Source: CAYXVU01 sp964468725
GTDB lineage: Bacteria; Acidobacteriota; Blastocatellia; UBA7656
NCBI GenBank assembly: GCA_964468725.1
Contig: CAYXVU010000164.1
Span: 1 to 13,674, forward strand
DNA: 13,674 bases
Direction of reading: 5' to 3'
Positions within the stretch are counted from its first letter, which is position 1; each line of letters begins with the position of its first letter. This document shows positions 6,805-13,674 of this stretch, one piece after another. A model generated the notes under the pieces. That model searched no databases and was not told where the DNA came from. It saw nothing but the letters and a program-made list of their open reading frames with translations. Position numbers and translations under genes: made by a program.

Positions 6805-9497
6805 GGCGACCAGCGATGGCCAAGGCGAGGAAATCGGGCATCAATTTACGTACAGCGCTCGGCATTGTCGTTGCCGGGTCGGTGCTCTATGTCGTCGGCA
6901 TTTCGGTCTTCATCGTCTTCAAACTGATGCCCGCGTCGGCGCGCATCAGAAATCAGACCGAGCGCATCGGCGCGCAGTTCGACTATAGCCGTCAGCGCGC
7001 GGCGACGATTGAGAGGTCGTTAGTCGAAATCGAATCTTTGCTCAATCCTGGGGCGTCGCGTGCCGCGCCATATCGGGATGAGATCGTCCGGCTTCGCAAA
7101 CAGTTGCAATCCGCCATTGATACGACTGGCGGGCAGTCGCCGAGCGCCGTATCCGGCATTCCCAGCGAGACGCGGGTTGCACTGGCGCGCGCCATCGATG
7201 TCGAATCGCAACTGGGCGGGGCGCTCATGCAGACGCTTGCTCATCTTGAACTCGGCAACCGCGACGAGGCGGCGGCGCAACTTGAACGTTGCCACGCCTT
7301 GAAAGATGCCATTCAAAAACATCTGAGCGACGCGCAACGCACGGGGCTGGCCGATCTAATTGCCCGTGAACGCGAGTTGGCGGCGCTTGCCGGTTCGACT
7401 CTGCAAACCATTACCCTGTGGGGGCTGCTCGGCGCTCTGCTCATTCCGCTGATCGGGCTGTTCGTACAACGGCGCTTTTACCGCCCGCTGGCGCGGCTCA
7501 ATCAAGCGCTTGACCGCGTGTCGCAAGGGAAGTTGGATACTTCGATTCGCGTGCAGCGCGCCGATGAGTTGGGGTTATTGAGCGAGCATTTCAACGAGAT
7601 GACGCGCGTCTTGCGGGCGCGCGATGAAGAGGCGCGCCGCGAACGCGAAGAGCGCATGCGATTGGCCATCGAAACCGCCCAGATGGGGACCTGGGATTGG
7701 GACATCACCGGCAAGCGCATCGTGCTCGATCCTTACGCGGCGCAACTGGTCGGTTGTCAGCCGAACGAGTATGACGGCACGCAGCGCGCGTTTTTCCGTT
7801 TCATCCATCCGGAAGACAAACAGCGTGTTTCACAAGCCGCACGGGAAGCGGCGCAGAGCGGCTCGACCTACAGTCTGGAGTTCCGCGTCATGTGGCCGGA
7901 CGGCAGCCTGCACTGGTTATCATCAAGGGGGCGGCTATTCAAAGAAGAGGCGCGCTTCGCCGGTCGCATGATCGGCGTCTCGCTCGACATCACCGAGCGC
8001 AAAAAAGCGGAAGAGGCATTGCGACTGTCAGAGGAGAAGTTTGCCAAAGCATTTCGCGCCAGCCCGACTTCGATCATGATCAGTTCGCTCAACGACGGGC
8101 GCTATATCGAAGTCAATGACACCTTTTTGCAGTTGACCGGCTACCGGCGCGATGAAGTGATTGGCCGCACCTCTGTGGAGATGAATGTGTGGACGATGCC
8201 CGAAGAGCGCGAGCGCTTCATCCAAGAGATTACCAAGCAGGGCGCGGTGCGTGATTTTGAGGCGCGCTATCGCAAAAAGTCGGGCGACCTCGGCGTCATT
8301 CTCCTATCGGCAGAGATCATTGACCTCTATGGCGAAGCCTGCTTGCTGGCGGCGGGCGCGGATATTACGGAGCGCAAGAAGGCCGAAGAAGAGGTGCTCG
8401 TGTTGGCGCGATTCCCGCAAGAGAACCCGAAACCGGTGTTGCGACTGAGCGGCGAGGGAGTGATTGTGTATGCCAATCCGGCGAGTCAAATGATTCTCGA
8501 CGACTGGGGATGCGCGGAAGGGGAGTGCGCCCCCGATTTCTACTGCACCATCGTCGCCGAAGCTCTGCACAGCGCGTCGCGGCAAAACCTCGAACTGCTG
8601 GTGCAGGGGCGCGTCTTCGCTTTCACCGTCACCCCTATCACCGAGGCCGGTTATGTCAATCTGTACGGCGAAGACATCACCGAGCGCAAACGCGCCGAAC
8701 TCGATATTCGCAAGTTGAATGAAGAGTTGGAGCAACGCGTCAGCGAGCGCACCGCACAGTTGGCCGACGCCAATCGCCACCTGCAAAACGAAGTCAACGA
8801 ACGGCGGCGCGCCGAGCAGGAGATCGAAATCATCAATCGCGAGTTGGAGGCCTTCAGTTACTCGGTCTCGCACGACCTGCGCGCCCCGCTCCGCAGCATT
8901 GACGGATTCAGTCAGGCGTTGCTCGAAGATTACGGCGAGCGATTGGATGGTGCGGCAAAGGAATACCTCGGTCGGGTGCGCAGCGCCAGCCAGCGCATGG
9001 GGTTGTTGATAGACGATATGTTGAATCTGTCACGCATCACGCGCAGCGAGATGCGCCGCGACGCGGTTGATTTGTCGGCGATGGCCGCTGAGATTGCCGA
9101 CGAATTGCACAAACAACAGCCCGCGCGGCAGGTTGAGTTCGTCATCAGTGAAAACCTCGTGGAAAGCGCCGACGCGCGCCTCCTGCACATCGCATTGCAG
9201 AACCTGCTTGGCAATGCCTGGAAGTTTACGGAGAGATGCCCGGCGGCGAGGATCGAATTTGGTCGCCTGGCCAACAACGGCCAAGCCGCCTATTTCGTGC
9301 GCGACAACGGCGCGGGGTTCGATATGGCCTACGCGCACAAGCTCTTCGGCGCCTTTCAACGCTTGCATTCGATGAGCGAGTTCAGCGGAACCGGCGTCGG
9401 ACTGGCAACCGTACAGCGCATCATCCACCGTCACGGCGGGCGCATCTGGGCGGAAGGCGAAGTCGGGAACGGCGCAACGTTCTATTTTACGTTGTGA
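6801..9497 (+). CDS. Membrane sensor histidine kinase, HAMP and three PAS domains
   Basis: An 898-residue sensor kinase. It has a basic N-terminus and TM1 at about 17-41, a mainly helical extracytoplasmic segment at 42-202, TM2 at about 203-222 and HAMP at 223-275. PAS1 spans about 285-399 (GTWDWD, FRFIHPED, DITERKKAEE), PAS2 about 408-524 (YIEVNDTFLQLTGY) and PAS3 about 534-626. A coiled coil follows at 628-683. The HisKA phosphoacceptor is H691 (in YSVSHDLRAPLRS). The ATPase domain carries N805 (NLLGNAWKFT), DNGAGF (835-840) and GTGVGL (863-868). All motifs needed for autophosphorylation are present and there is no attached receiver. The kinase domain is of the phytochrome-like type often paired with Rcp1-like regulators, and one follows. 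The start overlaps the lipoprotein stop. An ATG at 6816, preceded by GAGG, would give a protein five residues shorter and is a real alternative. The ligand is probably delivered by the upstream lipoprotein. Confidence 0.93.
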   Translation: MRRPAMAKARKSGINLRTALGIVVAGSVLYVVGISVFIVFKLMPASARIRNQTERIGAQFDYSRQRAATIERSLVEIESLLNPGASRAAPYRDEIVRLRKQLQSAIDTTGGQSPSAVSGIPSETRVALARAIDVESQLGGALMQTLAHLELGNRDEAAAQLERCHALKDAIQKHLSDAQRTGLADLIARERELAALAGSTLQTITLWGLLGALLIPLIGLFVQRRFYRPLARLNQALDRVSQGKLDTSIRVQRADELGLLSEHFNEMTRVLRARDEEARREREERMRLAIETAQMGTWDWDITGKRIVLDPYAAQLVGCQPNEYDGTQRAFFRFIHPEDKQRVSQAAREAAQSGSTYSLEFRVMWPDGSLHWLSSRGRLFKEEARFAGRMIGVSLDITERKKAEEALRLSEEKFAKAFRASPTSIMISSLNDGRYIEVNDTFLQLTGYRRDEVIGRTSVEMNVWTMPEERERFIQEITKQGAVRDFEARYRKKSGDLGVILLSAEIIDLYGEACLLAAGADITERKKAEEEVLVLARFPQENPKPVLRLSGEGVIVYANPASQMILDDWGCAEGECAPDFYCTIVAEALHSASRQNLELLVQGRVFAFTVTPITEAGYVNLYGEDITERKRAELDIRKLNEELEQRVSERTAQLADANRHLQNEVNERRRAEQEIEIINRELEAFSYSVSHDLRAPLRSIDGFSQALLEDYGERLDGAAKEYLGRVRSASQRMGLLIDDMLNLSRITRSEMRRDAVDLSAMAAEIADELHKQQPARQVEFVISENLVESADARLLHIALQNLLGNAWKFTERCPAARIEFGRLANNGQAAYFVRDNGAGFDMAYAHKLFGAFQRLHSMSEFSGTGVGLATVQRIIHRHGGRIWAEGEVGNGATFYFTL

Positions 9498-9580
9498 GCC
9501 GAATGCCAGGTTAAGAGGTTGTACCGTCACAGGCATCAGCATCAAGCCTGGTTTCGGCATCAAGATGATGGAAGTGAGAT

Positions 9581-9709
9581 ATGAAACGAATCTTTGCTGT
9601 GCTATCTCTGCTGGCCGTCGTAACCTTGTCTCTGCCGTTCAGGTTTGTCGCCGGGTTATCGCTCATACCGGCACAGTCTGACAACCGGGCTATCGGCAAC
9701 AGACGATAG
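9581..9709 (+). CDS. Small ORF of 42 codons with signal-peptide-like sequence
   Basis: An ATG at 9581 follows GGAAGTGAG at a suitable distance and opens a 42-codon frame ending in TAG. The product starts MKR, continues with the hydrophobic core IFAVLSLLAVVTLSLPF, and ends with a short polar tail (AQSDNRAIGNRR). It therefore looks like a signal peptide or a single membrane helix with almost no mature part. Possible cleavage points are after VAG (23-25) or IPA (29-31). I know no family match. It could be a small membrane protein of the sensory system, a secreted leader peptide controlling the regulator that starts 35 bases downstream, or the stump of a decayed secreted-protein gene. A hairpin overlaps its stop codon. 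Confidence 0.5.
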   Translation: MKRIFAVLSLLAVVTLSLPFRFVAGLSLIPAQSDNRAIGNRR

Positions 9710-9732
9710 CCAAGGGACAACAGACAGGTTGT
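9688..9732 (+). other. Two predicted RNA hairpins before the response regulator
   Basis: GGCTATC (9688-9694) pairs with GATAGCC (9705-9711) around a 10-base loop and covers the stop codon of the small ORF. Then ACAAC (9717-9721) pairs with GTTGT (9728-9732) around a 6-base loop and ends just before the GAGGG ribosome binding site (9737-9741) of the response regulator. An imperfect direct repeat, CCGGGTTATCG (9651-9661) and CCGGGCTATCG (9685-9695), overlaps the first stem and could form alternative pairings. No T-tract follows. Confidence 0.4.
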
Positions 9733-9744
9733 TCATGAGGGATT

Positions 9745-10221
9745 ATGGATAAACGAGTCATTGTCTTAGTAGAAGACAATCGAGACGATGAGGCGCTCAC
9801 TTTGCGAGCCTTCAAAAAGAATAACATCGCCAATCAGGTCGTCGTCATGCGCGACGGGATCGAGGCGCTCGATTACCTGCTGGCGCGCGGGCAGTATGCA
9901 GGACGCGAACCGGAGAGCACCCCGGCAGTCATCCTGCTGGACTTGAAACTGCCGAAGGTAGACGGAATGGAGGTCCTCAAACAACTGCGCGCTGATGAAC
10001 GCACGCGCCTGATTCCGGTCGTCATCCTGACCTCTTCGCGCGAAGAGCAAGACGTAGTCAATGGGTATAGCTTGGGAGCCAACAGCTACATTCGCAAACC
10101 GGTCAACTTCGAGAACTTTCTTGAAGCCGTGCGCCAGCTTGGCCTCTATTGGTTGCTGCTCAACGAACTGCCGCCGGAAAACCGGAGCACGCCTCCGGCC
10201 ACTGGAGGCCGGTTGCGCTAA
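9745..10221 (+). CDS. Single-domain response regulator, Rcp1-like
   Basis: A 158-residue stand-alone CheY-like receiver with no output domain. Acidic pocket residues are E10 and D11 (in LVEDNRDD), the phosphoacceptor is D66 (in VILLDLKLPKVDG), and the switch residues are T96 (in VILTSS) and K118 (in YIRKPV). The extended loop YLLARGQYAGREPESTP between strands 2 and 3 and the end QLGLYWLLLNELPP are typical of Rcp1-type regulators that serve phytochrome-like kinases. A GAGGG lies just upstream. The probable donor is the sensor kinase encoded upstream; the phosphoryl group could pass on to the hybrid kinase encoded 27 bp downstream. The Pro/Gly/Arg-rich last 13 residues look disordered and coincide with a hairpin in the DNA. 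Confidence 0.93.
   Translation: MDKRVIVLVEDNRDDEALTLRAFKKNNIANQVVVMRDGIEALDYLLARGQYAGREPESTPAVILLDLKLPKVDGMEVLKQLRADERTRLIPVVILTSSREEQDVVNGYSLGANSYIRKPVNFENFLEAVRQLGLYWLLLNELPPENRSTPPATGGRLR
10191..10209 (+). other. Inverted repeat at the end of the response regulator gene
   Basis: GCCTCC (10191-10196) and GGAGGC (10204-10209) can form a 6-bp G+C-rich stem with a 7-base loop, ending ten bases before the stop codon. No T-run follows, so it is not a standard terminator. It could slow decay or alter expression of the gene downstream. It may equally be a chance consequence of the Pro/Gly-coding sequence. Confidence 0.35.
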
Positions 10222-10248
10222 TCGTCTGGTCAACGAGGGAACCGAGAT

Positions 10249-12195
10249 ATGAACTCTCCGCTACGCGTATTGGTCGTTGAAGACTCAGACGACGATTACG
10301 CCTTACTGATTCGGGAGTTGCAAAGAGGCGGATTGGATATCCGCGCGCAATGCGTGGATAACCGCGACGAGTTCAATGCCGCGCTGGAGCAAGCGCAATG
10401 GGATGTCGTGATCGCCGATTACAGTCTGCCGCAGTTCTCTGGCACAGAGGCGCTGGCGCTCATGAAAGAGTGCGGCTTCGACCTGCCTTTCCTCATCATT
10501 TCGGGAACCATCGGCGAAGAGACTGCCGTCGAAGTGATGAAAGCCGGGGCGCACGATTACCTCATGAAAGACAACCTCAAACGTCTGGTTCCCGCCATCG
10601 AACGCGAAGTGCGCGATGCTGAGATTCGCCGTCAGCGCCGCGATAGTCAGGAAGCGTTGCGCAAGTCGAAGCAACAGTATGAAGCCTTGGTCAATACGCT
10701 GGACGGCATCGTTTGGGAGGCTGAGGCCGATACCTATCGCCTCACCTTCATCAGTTCGCAGGTCGGTAGACTGCTCGGCTATTCGCCCGAATCCTGTGTG
10801 CAAGACGCGGACTTCTTTTCCCATACCATTCATGAGGATGATTTCGATTGGGTTATGTGTTTCTGTTCGCAGGCGGTCAAAGAGAACCGCGATCATCAGT
10901 TGGAATATCGAATGATTAAGGCCAATGGCTCAATTGTCTGGATGCGCGATAATATCGCCATCATTCGAGAAGGCGACAAGACCATGTTGCGCGGCATCCT
11001 GACCGATATCACTGATCGCAAAGAGGCGGAAGAGGCGCTCAAACAGACCGAAGAACAGTTGCGGCACGCGCAAAAGATGGAAGCCGTCGGACGCATGGCG
11101 GGCGGCATCGCGCATGATTTCAACAACCTGCTGACCGCCATCATCGGCTATGCCGAAGTCGCCCTCAACCAGTTAAACACGGGCGACCCGGTGCGCCATT
11201 ATAACGAAGAGATTCGCAAAGCCGGTTCGCGCGCCGCCGAACTCACCGCCCAGTTGCTCGCCTTCAGCCGCAAACAGGTGCGCCAGCCGCGCCCCATTGA
11301 TCTTAATCAGGCGTTGACTTCGATGGAAGACATGCTGCGGCGCTTGATCGGCAAGAACATCGAGTTGGCATTGAATCTGCCGCCTGACCTCGGCACTGTG
11401 AAAGCCGACCCCGGACAGATTGAACAAGTGATCGTCAATCTCACCGTCAATGCGCGCGACGCCATGCCGAACGGCGGCAGGCTGACAATTGAAACGGCAA
11501 ATGTCGAACTCGATCAAGCCTATGCCGCCGTGCATCTGGGCGTCAGCGCCGGACACTATGTCTTGCTCAGCGTCAGCGATACCGGGTGCGGCATGGAAGC
11601 GGACGTGTTACCGCACATCTTCGAACCGTTCTACACTACCAAACCGCACGGGCAAGGCACGGGGCTGGGGCTTGCCATTGTCTATGGCATTGTCAAACAG
11701 AACAACGGCGATATCGCCGTCGTCTCCGAACCCCAACAGGGCACGACCTTCACCTTTCATTTTCCGTGTGCCGACGAACCGGCGGAAGAGTTGCGTCCGC
11801 CCTCCGGCCCGCTCGTTCAACTGCACGGAACCGAGACCATCTTGCTGGTCGAAGATGATGAGAGCATTCGCAACCTTACCCAAGAGATGTTGTGCTCCAG
11901 CGGCTACGCGGTGTTGGAAGCTGCCAACGCTGGAGAGGCGCTGCTGATCTGCGAACGTCACAGCGAGCCGATTCAACTGCTCTTGACCGACGTCATCATG
12001 CCGCAAATGTACGGTTACGAACTGGCGCAGCGCCTGTCGCCCATGCGCCCGGAGATGAAGATCCTCTTTATGTCTGGGTATACGGGCAATCCGACCGTCG
12101 AACGGCAGAGCCTCCCGACCGGAGCCGCCTTCATTCAAAAACCGTTTACGCCCCTGACGCTGGCGCAAAAAGTGCGCGAAGTCCTCAACTCCTGA
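10249..12195 (+). CDS. Soluble hybrid histidine kinase: receiver-PAS-kinase-receiver
   Basis: A 648-residue cytosolic hybrid kinase without membrane segments. Domains in order are: receiver 1 (about 5-120; E11/D12, D57 in VVIADYSLP, K107 in LMKDN); PAS (about 140-257; LGYSPES, HEDD, ITDRKEAEE); HisKA with H289 (in GGIAHDFNNLL); HATPase with N401 (NARDAMPNGG), DTGCGM (444-449) and GQGTGLGL (468-475); and receiver 2 (about 529-646; D581 in LLTDVIMPQM, K631 in QKPF). All phosphotransfer residues are intact. The receiver at the front allows input from another kinase, most simply the membrane kinase encoded upstream, and the receiver at the back allows autoregulation or onward relay. GAGGGA precedes the ATG. 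No DNA-binding domain is present, so the final output must be elsewhere. Confidence 0.94.
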   Translation: MNSPLRVLVVEDSDDDYALLIRELQRGGLDIRAQCVDNRDEFNAALEQAQWDVVIADYSLPQFSGTEALALMKECGFDLPFLIISGTIGEETAVEVMKAGAHDYLMKDNLKRLVPAIEREVRDAEIRRQRRDSQEALRKSKQQYEALVNTLDGIVWEAEADTYRLTFISSQVGRLLGYSPESCVQDADFFSHTIHEDDFDWVMCFCSQAVKENRDHQLEYRMIKANGSIVWMRDNIAIIREGDKTMLRGILTDITDRKEAEEALKQTEEQLRHAQKMEAVGRMAGGIAHDFNNLLTAIIGYAEVALNQLNTGDPVRHYNEEIRKAGSRAAELTAQLLAFSRKQVRQPRPIDLNQALTSMEDMLRRLIGKNIELALNLPPDLGTVKADPGQIEQVIVNLTVNARDAMPNGGRLTIETANVELDQAYAAVHLGVSAGHYVLLSVSDTGCGMEADVLPHIFEPFYTTKPHGQGTGLGLAIVYGIVKQNNGDIAVVSEPQQGTTFTFHFPCADEPAEELRPPSGPLVQLHGTETILLVEDDESIRNLTQEMLCSSGYAVLEAANAGEALLICERHSEPIQLLLTDVIMPQMYGYELAQRLSPMRPEMKILFMSGYTGNPTVERQSLPTGAAFIQKPFTPLTLAQKVREVLNS

Positions 12196-12247
12196 CGCCG
12201 ATCCGAAGTCGCACAGATTGATTTGCCGGAGATGTTCGGATATTGTC

Positions 12248-12297
12248 TTGCCGACCGCTTCTCCCGATCAGGAGAAGCGAATTTCAAGAATCGGCAA
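12248..12297 (+). other. Nested inverted repeat before xseB, possible terminator or leader structure
   Basis: CGCTTCTCC (12256-12264) and GGAGAAGCG (12271-12279) form a perfect 9-bp stem with a 6-base loop. An outer pair, TTGCCGA (12248-12254) with TCGGCAA (12291-12297), encloses it. The inner stem is followed by only a short AATTTC, so termination would be weak at best. The outer arm ends three bases before the chosen xseB start and covers the place where its ribosome binding site should be. It may separate the sensory module from xseB-ispA, or control xseB translation. Confidence 0.55.
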
Positions 12298-12300
12298 CCG

Positions 12301-12546
12301 ATGAGCGAGGGTATGGCGAAAGAAAAGACGTTCGAAGCGTCGCTCAAAGAATTGGAACGAATCGTTGAGCAATTGGAGGGCGGCGATCTGCCGCTCGAAA
12401 AATCGCTGGAGTTATTCGAGCAGGGCGTCAAGCTGTCGCGCGAATGTCAGGCGCGCCTCGATGATGCGGAACGCAAAGTGGAGATGTTAATCAAAGACAG
12501 CGATGGCTCGTATCGAGTTGTGGCTTTTCATGAAGAGGAGGAATGA
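12301..12546 (+). CDS. xseB: Exodeoxyribonuclease VII small subunit
   Basis: The small helical subunit of exonuclease VII, which binds the long helical arm of XseA. From ATG 12301 it is 81 residues, matching the usual 70-80. The family signature is clear: FEASLKELERIVEQLEGGDL (11-30), then PLEKSLELFEQGVKLSRECQ, a coiled helical hairpin, and a short acidic tail EEEE. An ATG at 12313 (MAKEKTFE) is possible, but the GAGGG before it is too close for normal initiation. The open frame extends to a TTG at 12223, which would add residues unlike XseB. No good ribosome binding site precedes 12301, and a nested hairpin occupies that region. The stop overlaps the ispA start by ATGA. Confidence 0.93.
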   Translation: MSEGMAKEKTFEASLKELERIVEQLEGGDLPLEKSLELFEQGVKLSRECQARLDDAERKVEMLIKDSDGSYRVVAFHEEEE

Positions 12547-13436
12547 GCGAAGCGATTACTGAGTATCTGGCGCGGCGCGCCGAAGAGGTCAATGATTGGT
12601 TGGCAAAGCTGGTGCCCGCAGAGACGGTCGCGCCGCGCAACTTACACCGCGCCATGCGCTACAGCCTGTTGGCCGGTGGCAAACGGCTCAGACCCATTCT
12701 GACCTTGACGACCGGCGAGGCTTTTGGCGCGCCAACCGCTGAGTTGATGCCTGCCGCTTGCGCCATCGAAATGATTCACACCTACTCGCTGATTCACGAC
12801 GACCTGCCGGCGATGGACAACGATGACTTGCGACGCGGGCGACCGACTTGTCATAAAGCCTTCGGCGAAGCGCTGGCCATACTGGCAGGCGACGGGTTGC
12901 TGACGCAGGCCTTTCGTGTGCTGGCGGCGGATGGCGTCGGGCGCGATGCGGCGCGACAAGTCCGCTTGATTCGTGAAATTGCCGATGCCGCAGGCACCGT
13001 CGAAGCATTGATCGGCGGACAGGTGGCAGACATCGAAAGCGAAGGTCAGACGGTCACCCAAGCGACGCTCGATTACATTCATCGTTCGAAGACCGGCGCG
13101 ATGTTGCGCGTCTCCGTAGTCGCGGGCGGCATCCTAGCGGGCGCCAATGATGAGCAACTGGCGCAGCTCGCACGCTTTGGCGAGCGCATCGGTTTAGCCT
13201 TTCAGATAGCCGACGATATTCTGGATGTGACTTCGACCAGCGAGCAACTCGGCAAGACGCCGGGCAAAGATCAGGCTGCCAATAAGGCGACCTATCCGGC
13301 TTTACACGGTTTGGCGGCGTCGGAGATACGGGCGTCTGAATTGGTCGCCGAAGCGGCCGAGATCATCACCGGCTTGGATATTGAAGCGCAACGGCTCATC
13401 GAATTGGCGCGCTTCATCATTGCGAGAAGTTCATAA
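12543..13436 (+). CDS. ispA: Farnesyl diphosphate synthase (polyprenyl synthetase family)
   Basis: A cytosolic class-II-type bacterial farnesyl diphosphate synthase, 297 residues. It adds isopentenyl diphosphate to dimethylallyl and geranyl diphosphate to make the C15 product. Motifs are GGKRLRP (45-51), the first aspartate-rich motif DDLPAMD (86-92) with the two-residue insertion typical of bacterial FPP synthases, GQVADIESEG (159-168), the second motif DDILD (224-228) and KDQAANKATYPAL (242-254). Y81 and S82 just before the first motif match the E. coli IspA pattern, so C15 is the likeliest product, though chain length cannot be proved by reading. A strong AGAGGAGG lies in the end of xseB, and the ATGA overlap implies translational coupling. 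With dxs it links this cluster to isoprenoid supply. Confidence 0.96.
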   Translation: MSEAITEYLARRAEEVNDWLAKLVPAETVAPRNLHRAMRYSLLAGGKRLRPILTLTTGEAFGAPTAELMPAACAIEMIHTYSLIHDDLPAMDNDDLRRGRPTCHKAFGEALAILAGDGLLTQAFRVLAADGVGRDAARQVRLIREIADAAGTVEALIGGQVADIESEGQTVTQATLDYIHRSKTGAMLRVSVVAGGILAGANDEQLAQLARFGERIGLAFQIADDILDVTSTSEQLGKTPGKDQAANKATYPALHGLAASEIRASELVAEAAEIITGLDIEAQRLIELARFIIARSS

Positions 13437-13441
13437 CCCCA

Positions 13442-13525
13442 CTTGCCTGTGAATGAAGAGTGCCCTATCCGTCATGGTCTGCTGCAATCAGCGGCGCTGG
13501 TGACTGAGGAGATCGGGCAGGCAAG
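13442..13525. other. Inverted repeat in the convergent gap after ispA
   Basis: CTTGCCTG (13442-13449) and CAGGCAAG (13518-13525) are exact inverted copies 68 bases apart. The loop contains a small inner palindrome (CAGCGGCGCTG). Neither arm is followed by a T-tract. It lies between two convergent genes, where a shared transcription end would be expected, but I cannot call it a terminator with confidence. Confidence 0.3.
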
Positions 13526-13533
13526 GGCTTGTC

Positions 13534-13674
13534 TCAGGGATTGACCAGCGTCATTTCGGATTGATTGCGAAATACGGTCTTCATCTGCTGCGCGTTAGTC
13601 TCCATCAGCAGATTGCTTTTGTCCGAGACAATGCGCGCTTTTTCCAAGTCATACACCACCAGCGATTTGATCGT
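13534..13674 (-). CDS. C-terminal 46 codons of an unidentified gene
   Basis: On the minus strand a frame is open from the right edge of the window to TGA at 13536-13534. It encodes 46 residues, including SLVVYDLEKARIVSDKSNLL and ending SEMTLVNP. Codon use (third-position G/C) resembles the neighbouring housekeeping genes, which supports real coding. There is too little sequence to assign a family. It converges on ispA with a 97-bp gap. Confidence 0.5.
   Translation of the reverse strand, partial: TIKSLVVYDLEKARIVSDKSNLLMETNAQQMKTVFRNQSEMTLVNP

Noticed and set aside
9530..9550. Terminator after the sensor kinase (CAGGC/GCCTG stem)
   Set aside because: It has only a 5-bp stem with an 11-base loop and no T-run, so it is too weak to call.

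Overview
The window reads as chromosomal DNA of a Gram-negative-type bacterium of moderately high G+C. It has an outer lipoprotein-style binding protein, a MEP-pathway gene (dxs) and a bacterial-type farnesyl diphosphate synthase. I suspect Acidobacteriota (perhaps Blastocatellia) from the general look of the proteins and the GCAAAGAC-type repeat beside dxs. That is an impression, not something the window proves.

Left part (1-1909): an accessory-looking block. A truncated Lys/Arg-rich gene (minus strand) and a 124-residue basic protein of unknown function (minus strand) lie divergent from a complete, catalytically intact integron-type tyrosine recombinase (884-1840, plus strand). Two good sigma70-like promoters sit back to back in the 178-bp divergent gap. 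A 20-bp tandem repeat overlaps the end of the 124-residue gene. I found no convincing attI or attC site, so the recombinase looks solitary here.

Middle and right (2152-13436): a housekeeping set that in many bacteria forms one cluster (xseA, xseB, ispA, dxs), here rearranged. dxs is on the minus strand, divergent from xseA. xseA and xseB, the two exonuclease VII subunits, are separated by about 6.7 kb holding a sensory module. xseB and ispA overlap by ATGA.

The sensory module (5662-12195, plus strand) encodes a LivK-like lipoprotein, a membrane sensor kinase with HAMP and three PAS domains whose start overlaps the lipoprotein stop, a 42-codon signal-peptide-like small ORF, a single-domain Rcp1-like response regulator, and a soluble receiver-PAS-kinase-receiver hybrid. 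There are no permease or ATPase genes, and no DNA-binding output domain. The simplest reading is that the lipoprotein binds a small molecule and reports to the kinase, as LuxP/LuxQ and TorT/TorS do, and that the signal passes through the small regulator and the hybrid kinase to a target outside the window. This is the most interesting system in the window.

Right edge: the last 46 codons of an unidentified minus-strand gene converge on ispA.
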